64,000 bases of DNA from Opisthocomus hoazin (lineage: Eukaryota > Chordata > Aves > Opisthocomiformes > Opisthocomidae). The stretch lies in NCBI RefSeq assembly GCF_030867145.1, contig NC_134440.1, positions 1 to 64,000 on the forward strand, written 5' to 3'. Positions 1 to 11,939 of the stretch are shown here, piece by piece; position 1 is the first letter of the stretch; each line of letters begins with the position of its first letter. The position numbers were made by a program, and so were the translations under genes. The notes beneath the pieces were generated by a model that saw nothing but the letters and a program-made list of their open reading frames with translations, ran no database searches and was not told where the DNA came from.

Positions 1-3000
1 TCTAACCCTAACCCTAACCCTAACCCTAACCCTAACCCTAACCCTAACCCTAACCCTAACCCTAACCCTAACCCTAACCCTAACCCTAACCCTAACCCTA
101 ACCCTAACCCTAACCCTAACCCTAACCCTAACCCTAACCCTAACCCTAACCCTAACCCTAACCCTAACCCTAACCCTAACCCTAACCCTAACCCTAACCC
201 TAACCCTAACCCTAACCCTAACCCTAACCCTAACCCTAACCCTAACCCTAACCCTAACCCTAACCCTAACCCTAACCCTAACCCTACCCTAACCTAACCC
301 TAACCCTAACCCTAACCCTAACCCTAACCCTAACCCTAACCCTAACCCTAACCCTAACCCTAACCCTAACCCTAACCCTAACCCTAACCCTAACCCTAAC
401 CTAACCCTAACCCTAACCCTAACCCTAACCCTAACCCTAACCCTAACCCTAACCCTAACCCTAACCCTAACCCTAACCCTAACCCTAACCCTAACCCTAA
501 CCCTAACCCTAACCCTAACCCTAACCCTAACCCTAACCCTAACCCTAACCCTAACCCTAACCCTAACCCTAACCCTAACCCTAACCCTAACCCTAACCCT
601 AACCCTAACCCTAACCCTAACCCTAACCCTAACCCTAACCCTAACCCTAACCCTAACCTAACCCTAACCCTAACCCTAACCCTAACCCTAACCCTAACCC
701 TAACCCTAACCCTAACCCTAACCCTAACCCTAACCCTAACCCTAACCCTAACCCTAACCCTAACCCTAACCCTAACCCTAACCCTAACCCTAACCCTAAC
801 CCTAACCCTAACCCTAACCCTAACCCTAACCCTAACCCTAACCCTAACCCTAACCCTAACCCTAACCCTAACCCTAACCTAACCCTAACCCTAACCCTAA
901 CCCTAACCCTAACCCTAACCCTAACCCTAACCCTAACCCTAACCCTAACCCTAACCCTAACCCTAACCCTAACCCTAACCCTAACCCTAACCCTAACCCT
1001 AACCCTAACCCTAACCCTAACCCTAACCCTAACCCTAACCCTAACCCTAACCCTAACCCTAACCCTAACCCTAACCCTAACCCTAACCCTAACCCTAACC
1101 CTAACCCTAACCCTAACCCTAACCCTAACCCTAACCCTAACCCTAACCCTAACCCTAACCCTAACCTAACCCTAACCCTAACCCTAACCCTAACCCTAAC
1201 CCTAACCCTAACCCTAACCCTAACCCTAACCCTAACCCTAACCCTAACCCTAACCCTAACCCTAACCTAACCCTAACCCTAACCCTAACCCTAACCCTAA
1301 CCCTAACCCTAACCCTAACCCTAACCCTAACCCTAACCCTAACCCTAACCCTAACCCTAACCCTAACCCTAACCCTAACCCTAACCCTAACCCTAACCCT
1401 AACCCTAACCCTAACCCTAACCCTAACCCTAACCCTAACCCTAACCCTAACCCTAACCCTAACCCTAACCCTAACCCTAACCCTAACCCTAACCCTAACC
1501 CTAACCCTAACCCTAACCCTAACCCTAACCCTAACCCTAACCCTAACCCTAACCCTAACCCTAACCCTAACCCTAACCCTAACCCTAACCCTAACCCTAA
1601 CCCTAACCCTAACCCTAACCCTAACCCTAACCCTAACCCTAACCCTAACCCTAACCCTAACCCTAACCCTAACCCTAACCCTAACCCTAACCCTAACCCT
1701 AACCCTAACCCTAACCCTAACCCTAACCCTAACCCTAACCCTAACCCTAACCCTAACCCTAACCCTAACCCTAACCCTAACCCTAACCCTAACCCTAACC
1801 CTAACCCTAACCCTAACCCTAACCCTAACCCTAACCCTAACCCTAACCCTAACCCTAACCCTAACCTAACCCTAACCCTAACCCTAACCCTAACCCTAAC
1901 CCTAACCCTAACCCTAACCCTAACCCTAACCCTAACCCTAACCCTAACCCTAACCCTAACCCTAACCCTAACCCTAACCCTAACCCTAACCCTAACCCTA
2001 ACCCTAACCCTAACCCTAACCCTAACCCTAACCCTAACCCTAACCCTAACCCTAACCCTAACCTAACCCTAACCCTAACCCTAACCCTAACCCTAACCCT
2101 AACCCTAACCCTAACCCTAACCCTAACCCTAACCCTAACCCTAACCCTAACCCTAACCCTAACCCTAACCCTAACCCTAACCCTAACCCTAACCCTAACC
2201 CTAACCCTAACCCTAACCCTAACCCTAACCCTAACCCTAACCCTAACCCTAACCCTAACCCTAACCCTAACCTAACCCTAACCCTAACCCTAACCCTAAC
2301 CCTAACCCTAACCCTAACCCTAACCCTAACCCTAACCTAACCCTAACCCTAACCCTAACCCTAACCCTAACCCTAACCCTAACCCTAACCCTAACCCTAA
2401 CCCTAACCCTAACCCTAACCCTAACCCTAACCCTAACCCTAACCCTAACCCTAACCCTAACCCTAACCCTAACCCTAACCCTAACCCTAACCCTAACCCT
2501 AACCCTAACCCTAACCCTAACCCTAACCCTAACCCTAACCCTAACCCTAACCCTAACCCTAACCCTAACCCTAACCCTAACCCTAACCCTAACCCTAACC
2601 CTAACCTAACCCTAACCCTAACCCTAACCCTAACCCTAACCCTAACCCTAACCCTAACCCTAACCCTAACCCTAACCCTAACCCTAACCCTAACCCTAAC
2701 CCTAACCCTAACCCTAACCCTAACCCTAACCCTAACCCTAACCCTAACCCTAACCCTAACCCTAACCCTAACCCTAACCCTAACCCTAACCCTAACCCTA
2801 ACCCTAACCCTAACCCTAACCCTAACCCTAACCCTAACCCTAACCCTAACCCTAACCCTAACCCTAACCCTAACCCTAACCCTAACCCTAACCCTAACCC
2901 TAACCCTAACCCTAACCCTAACCCTAACCCTAACCCTAACCCTAACCCTAACCCTAACCCTAACCCTAACCCTAACCCTAACCCTAACCCTAACCCTAAC

Positions 3001-5327
3001 CCTAACCCTAACCCTAACCCTAACCCTAACCCTAACCCTAACCCTAACCCTAACCCTAACCCTAACCCTAACCCTAACCCTAACCCTAACCCTAACCCTA
3101 ACCCTAACCCTAACCCTAACCCTAACCCTAACCCTAACCCTAACCCTAACCCTAACCCTAACCCTAACCCTAACCCTAACCCTAACCCTAACCCTAACCC
3201 TAACCCTAACCCTAACCCTAACCCTAACCCTAACCCTAACCCTAACCCTAACCCTAACCCTAACCCTAACCCTAACCCTAACCCTAACCCTAACCCTAAC
3301 CCTAACCCTAACCCTAACCCTAACCCTAACCCTAACCTAACCCTAACCCTAACCCTAACCCTAACCCTAACCCTAACCCTAACCCTAACCCTAACCCTAA
3401 CCCTAACCCTAACCCTAACCCTAACCCTAACCCTAACCCTAACCCTAACCCTAACCCTAACCCTAACCCTAACCCTAACCCTAACCCTAACCCTAACCCT
3501 AACCCTAACCCTAACCCTAACCCTAACCCTAACCCTAACCCTAACCCTAACCCTAACCCTAACCTAACCCTAACCCTAACCCTAACCCTAACCCTAACCC
3601 TAACCCTAACCCTAACCCTAACCCTAACCCTAACCCTAACCCTAACCCTAACCCTAACCCTAACCCTAACCCTAACCCTAACCCTAACCCTAACCCTAAC
3701 CCTAACCCTAACCTAACCCTAACCCTAACCCTAACCCTAACCCTAACCCTAACCCTAACCCTAACCCTAACCCTAACCCTAACCCTAACCCTAACCCTAA
3801 CCCTAACCCTAACCCTAACCCTAACCCTAACCCTAACCCTAACCCTAACCCTAACCCTAACCCTAACCCTAACCCTAACCCTAACCCTAACCCTAACCCT
3901 AACCCTAACCCTAACCCTAACCCTAACCCTAACCCTAACCCTAACCCTAACCCTAACCCTAACCCTAACCCTAACCCTAACCCTAACCCTAACCCTAACC
4001 CTAACCCTAACCCTAACCCTAACCCTACCCTAACCCTAACCCTAACCCTAACCCTAACCCTAACCCTAACCCTAACCCTAACCCTAACCCTAACCCTAAC
4101 CCTAACCCTAACCCTAACCCTAACCCTAACCCTAACCCTAACCCTAACCCTAACCCTAACCCTAACCCTAACCCTAACCCTAACCCTAACCCTAACCTAA
4201 CCCTAACCCTAACCCTAACCCTAACCCTAACCCTAACCCTAACCCTAACCCTAACCCTAACCCTAACCCTAACCCTAACCCTAACCCTAACCCTAACCCT
4301 AACCCTAACCCTAACCCTAACCCTAACCCTAACCCTAACCCTAACCCTAACCCTAACCCTAACCCTAACCCTAACCCTAACCCTAACCCTAACCCTAACC
4401 CTAACCTAACCCTAACCCTAACCCTAACCCTAACCCTAACCCTAACCCTAACCCTAACCCTAACCCTAACCCTAACCCTAACCCTAACCCTAACCCTAAC
4501 CCTAACCCTAACCCTAACCCTAACCCTAACCCTAACCCTAACCCTAACCCTAACCCTAACCCTAACCCTAACCCTAACCCTAACCCTAACCCTAACCCTA
4601 ACCCTAACCCTAACCCTAACCCTAACCCTAACCCTAACCCTAACCCTAACCCTAACCCTAACCCTAACCCTAACCCTAACCCTAACCCTAACCCTAACCC
4701 TAACCCTAACCTAACCCTAACCCTAACCCTAACCCTAACCCTAACCCTAACCCTAACCCTAACCCTAACCCTAACCCTAACCCTAACCCTAACCCTAACC
4801 CTAACCCTAACCCTAACCCTAACCCTAACCCTAACCCTAACCCTAACCCTAACCCTAACCCTAACCCTAACCCTAACCCTAACCCTAACCCTAACCCTAA
4901 CCCTAACCCTAACCCTAACCCTAACCCTAACCCTAACCCTAACCCTAACCCTAACCTAACCCTAACCCTAACCCTAACCCTAACCCTAACCCTAACCCTA
5001 ACCCTAACCCTAACCCTAACCCTAACCCTAACCCTAACCCTAACCCTAACCCTAACCCTAACCCTAACCCTAACCCTAACCCTAACCCTAACCCTAACCC
5101 TAACCCTAACCCTAACCCTAACCCCTAACCCTAACCCTAACCTAACCCTAACCCTAACCCTAACCCTAACCCTAACCCTAACCCTAACCCTAACCCTAAC
5201 CCTAACCCTAACCCTAACCCTAACCCTAACCCTAACCCTAACCCTAACCCTAACCCTAACCCCTAACCCTAACCCCTAACCCTAACCCCTAACCCTAACC
5301 CCTAACCCTAACCCCTAACTCTAACCT
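1..5327. repeat. Telomere, (CCCTAA)n
   Basis: Almost uninterrupted CCCTAA hexamers fill the left end, so the plus strand is the C-rich strand and the chromosome terminus is at position 1. Isolated units are one base short (CCTAA) or read CCCTACCCTAA (near 285 and 4025). At the inner edge, near 5121 and from about 5260 to 5318, CCCCTAA units (TTAGGGG on the other strand) alternate with CCCTAA, followed by a degenerate end (CTAACTCTAACCTCTG). This is the usual pattern of a vertebrate telomere: a homogeneous outer part and variant repeats at the subtelomere boundary. The scattered one-base-short units may be consensus errors of long-read sequencing. Confidence 0.99.
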
Positions 5328-5330
5328 CTG

Positions 5331-7020
5331 TTCTGGTGCCCGGGAGGTCTTCCGGATCATAGAGTTCCGTGCCGGAACCATAGACACGCAGTTCCCGGGC
5401 TCTGGAGGACTTCCGGATCATAGAGTTCCGCGCCGGAACCATAGAGACGCTGTTTCCCTGCCCTGGAGGACTTCCTGATCATAGAGTTCCGTGCCGGAAC
5501 CATAGAGACGCAGTTCCGGCGCTCCAGAGGACTTCCTGATCATAGAGTTCCGTGCCGGAACCATAGAGACGCAGTTCCGGGGCTCCGGAGGACTTCCTGA
5601 TCATAGAGGTCCGTGCCGGAACCATAGAGACGCAGTTCCGGGGCTCCGGAGGACTTCCGGATCATAGAGTTCCGCGCCGGAACCATAGAGACGCTGTTTC
5701 CCTGCCCTGGAGGACTTCCTGATCATAGAGTTCCGTGCCGGAACCATAGAGACGCAGTTCCGGCGCTCCAGAGGACTTCCGGATCATAGAGTTCCGTGCT
5801 GGAACCATAGAGACGCAGTTCCGGGGCTCCGGAGGACTTCCTGATCATAGAGGTCCGTGCCGGAACCATAGAGACGCAGTTCCGGGGCCCTGGAGGACTT
5901 CCTGATCATAGAGTTCCGCGCCGGAACCATAGAGACGCAGTTCCCGGGCTCCGGAGGACTTCCGGATCATAGAGTTCCGCGCCGGAACCATAGAGACGCT
6001 GTTTCCCTGCCCCGGAGGACTTCCTGATCATAGAGTTCCGTGCCGGAACCATAGAGATGCAGTTCCGGGGCTCCGGAGGACTTCCGGATCATAGAGTTCC
6101 GTGCCGGAACCATAGAGACGCTGTTTCCCTGCCCCGGAGGACTTCCTGATCATAGAGTTCCGTGCCGGAACCATAGAGACGCTGTTTCCCTGCCCCGGAG
6201 GACTTCCTGATCATAGAGTTCCGTGCCGGAACCATAGAGACGCAGTTCCCGGGCTCCGGAGGACTTCCGGATCATAGAGGTCCGCGCCGGAACCATAGAG
6301 ACGCTGTTTCCCTGCCCCGGAGGACTTCCTGATCATAGAGTTCCGCGCCGGAACCATAGAGATGCAGTTCCGGGGCTCCGGAGGACTTCCGGATCATAGA
6401 GTTCCGTGCCGGAACCATAGAGACGCAGTTCCCGGGCTCCGGAGGACTTCCGGATCATAGAGTTCCGCGCCGGAACCATAGAGACGCAGTTCCCGGGCTC
6501 CGGAGGACTTCCGGATCATAGAGTTCCGCGCCGGAACCATAGAGACGCTGTTTCCCTGCCCCGGAGGACTTCCTGATCATAGAGTTCCGTGCCGGAACCA
6601 TAGAGACGCAGTTCCGGGGCTCCGGAGGACTTCCGGATCATAGAGTTCCGCGCCGGAACCATAGAGACGCTGTTTCCCTGCCCCGGAGGACTTCCTGATC
6701 ATAGAGTTCCGTGCCGGAACCATAGAGACGCTGTTTCCCTGCCCCGGAGGACTTCCTGATCATAGAGTTCCGTGCCGGAACCATAGAGACGCAGTTCCCG
6801 GGCTCCGGAGGACTTCCGGATCATAGAGGTCCGCGCCGGAACCATAGAGACGCTGTTTCCCTGCCCCGGAGGACTTCCTGATCATAGAGTTCCGCGCCGG
6901 AACCATAGAGACGCTGTTTCCCTGCCCCGGAGGACTTCCCGATCATAGAGTTCCGTGCCGGAACCATAGAGACGCAGTTCCGGGTGCCGGGAGGACTTCT
7001 GGATCATAGCGTTCTGTGCT
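5331..7020. repeat. 61-bp CpG-rich subtelomeric tandem array
   Basis: About 27.7 head-to-tail copies of a 61-bp unit (GGAGGACTTCCGGATCATAG then AGTTCCGCGCCGGAACCATA then GAGACGCAGTTCCCGGGCTC plus C). A typical unit holds about six CpG. Variable sites are CTTCCGG or CTTCCTG, GTTCCG or GGTCCG, CGCCGG or TGCCGG, and a tail of CAGTTCCGGGGCTCC or CTGTTTCCCTGCCCC. Variants recur in blocks: units at 5403-5647 are repeated at 5648-5892 (four-unit spacing), and 6061-6350 is nearly repeated 549 bp (nine units) later. On the minus strand each unit reads CCGGAAGT or CAGGAAGT, the ETS-family core. It directly abuts the telomere. Confidence 0.97.
5331..7020 (-). promoter_or_regulatory. Candidate promoter of telomeric RNA (TERRA)
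   Basis: Seen: a CpG-dense 61-bp repeat array abutting the telomere, with an ETS-type core (CCGGAAGT or CAGGAAGT on the minus strand) in nearly every unit. Known: in humans, subtelomeric CpG-island repeats that include a 61-bp class drive TERRA transcription toward the chromosome end. Inferred: minus-strand transcription from here would run left through the telomere and give UUAGGG RNA. The 61-bp period may be a coincidence, because I see no clear identity with the human repeat sequence. Confidence 0.3.
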
Positions 7021-7165
7021 CGCAGTTGCAATTTGCTTGGTGGTGATAGGGTTTTGATTGGGGAAGTGGGTGGGGTGTGTGTGTGGAAGGTTTTTGGTGG
7101 TTGTGTGGAGTGTTATTTGTGTTTAGTATTTTTAACTAAAATATTAAAAATAATAAGTCTGGTGC
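7021..7165. other. Transition from the 61-bp array, no gene seen
   Basis: GT-rich then AT-rich sequence following the last degenerate 61-bp unit. A short open frame from 7033 is not supported as a gene: it runs straight through the inverted repeat and has a composition-driven G, V and F-rich translation. Confidence 0.6.
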
Positions 7166-7262
7166 AGCAGCGTAACTTTGCACCCACCCTGGGAGTAATT
7201 TTTTTTCTTTTTCTAAACAAATCTTTAAATTACTCCCAGGGTGGGTGCAAAGTTACGCTGCT
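7166..7262. repeat. Perfect 36-bp inverted repeat (hairpin or MITE-like)
   Basis: Left arm 7166-7201 (begins AGCAGCGTAACTTTGCACCC) and right arm 7227-7262 are exact reverse complements over 36 bp, separated by a 25-base T- and A-rich spacer. The whole unit is 97 bp. It could be a small non-autonomous DNA transposon with long terminal inverted repeats, or a stable RNA hairpin if transcribed. I see no obvious target-site duplication. Confidence 0.9.
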
Positions 7263-9050
7263 CTAAAATTATTTTCAGAAATAATTTCAAATACAATCAT
7301 TCAACCACAGTAATGAAGGGCAAACAAACCTTCAGTCAGATGCTGAATCAGAGTTTTTTGGCCCTTCTTAGTATTACTTTATTTCAGGGCTAAGACAGAG
7401 ACAAAGAGGAAACAGAGAGCCTGGTGGCCAACCAGAAAACAAAGGTAGGTCTGAGACATAGGATTAGAACAAACTGACACGCCAGGGGAAAACAAACTTC
7501 ACACAATGAGCAATGACAAGTGCGTCTGAGCCGGATTTTGTTGCCCTGTTATTCTCAGTCTTAACCAAAGGTGACTAAGACAAGCACAGCAAAAAATAAG
7601 ACAAAGACAAACACACACTGTGCCAACAATAAAGGTGTTTTTTCCAACTTCTGCTTGTTCTGCAAATGCGAACGCTCAAAAAGACTCACCTATCAAACAC
7701 AAAGACAGAGGAAAAACACACAATGGTATGACACATAAACACAAAACATTTTCAAGACTAGGAGCGAGTCTAAGGCTACTGAGAGAATGTACACACACAG
7801 GAATAAACTGCTTCATAAAAGGAACTGGAGACAGAAAAGTCCATTATCTTTATTCAACTTTATTACACTTTAATATCTTTATTCAACTTTATTACGCTTC
7901 AATACAATTACAATTTCAATTTTTATTTTGCATGCTACATCTTTCCAGAGCACTAGGCCTCAACAACCTGAGATACCTCTAGTACTTCTGATGGATACTT
8001 CAAAAGTCCACATTATCATTCCCTTTAGCGGTGCCTTGGATGCTCTCTCCACAACACAACTCCCAGTTCCTTCATTGCCTCCGTTGCCCCGTGAACATCA
8101 CTGTCCGGTTTGTACACATGTGTTACACCCACCAATGGCTCTACGAGACCTTCCAACTACTCCTCCCTCTTAGATCAGCAGTTACGCTATCGCTATTAAG
8201 CTATGCTCCGAGTACTAAGACACATGATGTCTTTTAAACCACTGACAGCTGCATTACACTAAAGGGATGTACAACTGGCCCTCACGTGCCTGTTTCACCT
8301 TAATTGGTCATTTACAACACCCCGTTTCATTGCCCTTAGGCTCCCCAGCCACACCTGGCAATATCTGCAGGCCCTTTTCTCCCCGGACCACATATTTACC
8401 TATGGACATTGAGGGCCGCCCTTAGATTAGTACAGTCATTTCCAGGTCCATCGAGCGCTGACGTGGTAACGTGCCTGCGCTGTCCTACGCTTCAGTTTCC
8501 CTCAGTTTCCCTCATTTTTCCAGATACATTTGGCTCATTACTGACACCGAGAACATTACCCATTATCATTACCCACACTCCGCTTCCACCATTTACTACT
8601 ATAGTACAATAGGACTTACTGCCTTGCTGATCTCAACAGCTGCTATTACTGTAGTCCATTTTAACTCAGTCCAGGTGATCCTTAACTCAACCTCTACACA
8701 CTCTCCCTTAGTGTTCCACATTGCACCTGTAAATGCAAAAATCATAGCTACAATCCTTTCTGCGTTGCTCCCTTCCACTCACCACAGAAGCCACTGCTAC
8801 ACACAAAAAATTGTTTCTCTGCTACTTGCGTGCCCAGGCAGACAATGACCGAGCTCTGCTGCACCCAATGAACTCTCTCTCCTCTTCCCCACCTATAGGC
8901 TCATATAAACACTCAACAGACGTTTCTGTTGCAAACTACAATGACCGCAGCAATTTACTACCCTAACCCTCTACAATACAGTTAGACCAACTTGCTACAC
9001 GTGCCAGTCCTTGACCACACTGCCATCTAGTCCAACTCCCCACACCCTTC
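7263..9050. other. Subtelomeric sequence without recognisable gene
   Basis: AT-rich, then more GC-mixed. A short tandem duplication of TCTTTATTCAACTTTATTAC occurs near 7848-7900. Open frames of 67-125 codons (for example 7620-7982 and 8471-8848) have no recognisable domain and overlap in several frames, so they look like chance. Confidence 0.6.
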
Positions 9051-10495
9051 CGCTCCACAAATCTCAATCATCTTCCTATGACTGTCCGCTACAGAGGCAT
9101 CCCTGCACTGATAGAGCACACCAACATTCCAGGGGAGGGCTCCCCGGAAACAGCATTCCCGGGAGCCTCAAAATACACCCTGCCTGCCAAAACCCCGGCC
9201 CGAGCCAGCCCGTGGCCCAAACATTGGCGATGAACATCGCCTCGCAGAGCGGCCGGGACCGGGGAAAAAAAACCCAGCTGGGGGAAGGAAAAAAAAAATC
9301 CCCCAGCTGGGGTTTTTTATTCTAACATCATTTGGGTTTTCTTTCAGCTACTCCTACATCTCTGGAAAATAATACATCTCAAGGCCACGTACAACCCGCT
9401 ACAGAAACACAATCGACCACCACACGCTGTCAGACACTATTTGCAGTCACCTACCGCACTAATCGCTCCACATGCTCACCCCATCCATTCGGCCCCCTGC
9501 CTGCCATCACCCTGTGTCTGTGGGGCTCCTCGGGAACGCTGCTCCCGGGAGCCGCAAAATTCACCCTGCCTGCCAAAACCCCGGCCCGAGCCTGCCCGCG
9601 GCCCAAACATTGGCGATGAACATCGCCTCGCAGAGCGGCCGGGACCGGGGAAAAAAAAAACCCAGCCGGGGGAAGGAAAAAAAAATCCCCCAGCTGGGGT
9701 TTTTTTTATTCTAACATGGTGTGAGGTTTTTTGGGCTATTTCTACATCTCTGGAAAAGAATGCATCTCAAGGCCACGTACAACCCGCTACAGAAACACAA
9801 TCGACCACCACACGCTGTCAGACACTATTTGCAGTCACCGACCGCACTAATCGCTCCACATGCTCACCCCATCCATTCGGCCCCCTGCCTGCTATCACCC
9901 TGTGTCTGTGGGGCTCCTTGGGAACGCTGTTCCCGGGAGCCGCAAAATTCACCCTGCCTGCCAAAACCCCGGCCCGAGCCTGCCCGCGGCCCAAACATTG
10001 GCGATGAATATCGCCTCGCAGAGCGGCCGGGACCGGGGAAAAAAAAACCCAGCTGGGGGAAGGAAAAAAAAAATCCCCCAGCTGGGGTTTTTTTATTCTA
10101 ACATCGCTTGGTTTTTTCAGCTACTCCTACATCTCTGGAAAAGTATACATCTCAAGGCCACATACAACCCGCTACAGAAACACAATCATCAACCATCCAC
10201 CACTCAACAACACTGGCAGTCAACTACCACGCTAATCACCCCGCACGCTCACCCCATCCATTCGGCTGCCCGCCTCCCAGCCAGCCATCACCCTGTGTCT
10301 GTGGGGCTCCTCGGGAACGCTGTTCCCGGGAGCCTCAAAATTCACCCTGCCTGCAAAAACCCCAACTGAAGCCTGCCCGCGGTCCACACGCTGGCAATAA
10401 ACGTCACCTCGCCAAGCGGCCGGGACCAGGGAAAAACACCCAGCTGGGGAAAGGCAAAAAAATTCCACCGGCTGTTTTTTCTTTCAACGCTATTT
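9050..10495. repeat. Four-copy tandem array, period about 387 bp
   Basis: The anchor GGCCGGGACCGGGGAAA (GGGACCAGGGAAA in the last copy) recurs at 9251, 9637, 10025 and 10418, spacings of 386, 388 and 393 bp. Each unit has a GC-rich part, then two A-runs framing an inverted repeat, then an AC-rich part (CTACAGAAACACAATC). Copies two and three are nearly identical; the first and fourth are more diverged. Overlapping open frames on the plus strand (9441-10007, 9860-10369, 10108-10713) follow the repeat and shift frame between copies, so they are not supported as genes. A faint fifth copy may follow at about 10.5 kb. Confidence 0.92.
9268..9317. repeat. Hairpin within the 387-bp unit (first copy)
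   Basis: CCCAGCTGGGGGA is followed after a purine spacer by TCCCCCAGCTGGGG, and outer A-tracts face T-tracts, giving stem arms of about 18 bp with one bulge. Equivalent hairpins lie near 9655-9705 and 10045-10095. A degenerate fourth near 10440-10485 has lost most of its right arm. Confidence 0.85.
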
Positions 10496-11935
10496 TCCTA
10501 ATTCCTATATATCTCAAAAAATATAGACTCAGCCACCGGCACAGTCTGACAGGAAAAACATATTTAACCCTGACAGCATCATACAGTATCAGACACATTC
10601 AAAATCTACCACTCGCTCCACAGCCATTCATTACACTCCTCACTCAGAACGTAGCCCCTTTGCCACGTGCCCGCCACAAAAGCAGGTCACGGCACATCGA
10701 GCGCCATCCCTAGAACTGCCTCACCGGGTATCTCAAAACTACATCGCTGCTCCACATCATCCCAAACTGCTAGCCTGCATAACCAGATGCTGAGCAATAT
10801 GCCGAGCTACTTCCACTTCTGCACTGTCTTCACTTATCATTGTATACTCCAGCTAAATTCAATCAAGTATTTGCTCAGGGGTGCAAAGTACTCGGGGGCA
10901 CCTGCAAACCCCAATGGAAAGGGGTCTAGAGCCTGCTGGTGCGCAGCTACCCGCCCCAAAAAACCCATACAACCTCCACCCGAAAGGGCCGTGCTAATCA
11001 ACACGGGACCATCCCGTGCTGGGACTGTTCCATCCCTACTAGAATGGCTACACAAACACACAAAGCCTCTCTACCTCAAACGCACACTCTCTCTACAGAC
11101 ATGACCTTGGGACACCAGACTACCACACAGGGGACTGTTACTGCTACACCAAGATACGCAGCCTGACAATAAACAGAACAATGCTGAGGCTATGTGGCAG
11201 GGACCCTCTGGTGTGCCCTGCCTCGAGAGCGCCTCGGCTTTGGCGAAAAGGCAGGGGACTGAGTCACAGTAATCGATGGAGACTAAATGCCGCAAAAACA
11301 AAGAAACTAGGATGCTGCAGGAAATAAAGCCCTGGGATAGCTGTCAAGAACAGCGAGCGAGGAAACACCTGCTGGTAAAGCCCAAGCTGCAAAGCAGACT
11401 AGCCTAGTGCACAAATGATGCTAGATCCGTCTAGTGGCGCTGCCCTGGCACATCATTCGGTGAAACGAGATGCGCTCAACTGGCGCCATGTCAATAACTC
11501 AAACTTGCATAGACACTACTGACAGCTGCTGCGATTGCAGTACGATGACAATATGCCTGATGCTCTACAAGCGCCTCGTGCTGCTCTGTCACGTGCGAAA
11601 ACATAACACGAGCCTCCTTAACACGCACCGCACCCAGAATATAAGATGGCCCTCTGCAGCTCCGCTCCAAAACCAAGAATAACAGTCAGAATCCTCTGTG
11701 ACAATTAAGAATTCCAGAGCATCCTAATAACTGATGAGCACCAAAGCAACCGACTGCTGAGGCCCGTCACGCTGCACCTCAGACCTCGTCTCAACTCTTT
11801 CTGGAGGCTTGCTGCAAAGTGCCTGCAAAGCCAATAGGAAAGACATTGCCGAGTTACAAATTTACCTCATGCTAGCTCTCGATCCAATTGCGATCGGCTT
11901 GACTCCATCTCACATGCGTAAAGACCTCCGAGTCG
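10496..11935. other. Subtelomeric sequence without recognisable gene
   Basis: Mixed composition. Possible degraded continuation of the 387-bp unit up to about 10.7 kb. Open frames of 60-145 codons on both strands overlap one another and show no domain. I see no tRNA-like or other RNA gene. Confidence 0.55.
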
Positions 11936-11939
11936 CTCC

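Noticed and set aside
5331-7020. 61-bp array as a CRISPR array
   Set aside because: Units are full-length tandem copies without unique spacers and lie at a eukaryotic telomere.
7166-7262. Hairpin as a mariner-derived MITE of a known family
   Set aside because: The similarity to mariner-type ends is short and in the opposite orientation, and no TA target duplication is evident.
9332-10713. Chain of overlapping plus-strand open frames with repeated proline-rich translations
   Set aside because: The frames follow the 387-bp tandem repeat, change frame from copy to copy because unit lengths are not multiples of three, and run through A-tract hairpins.
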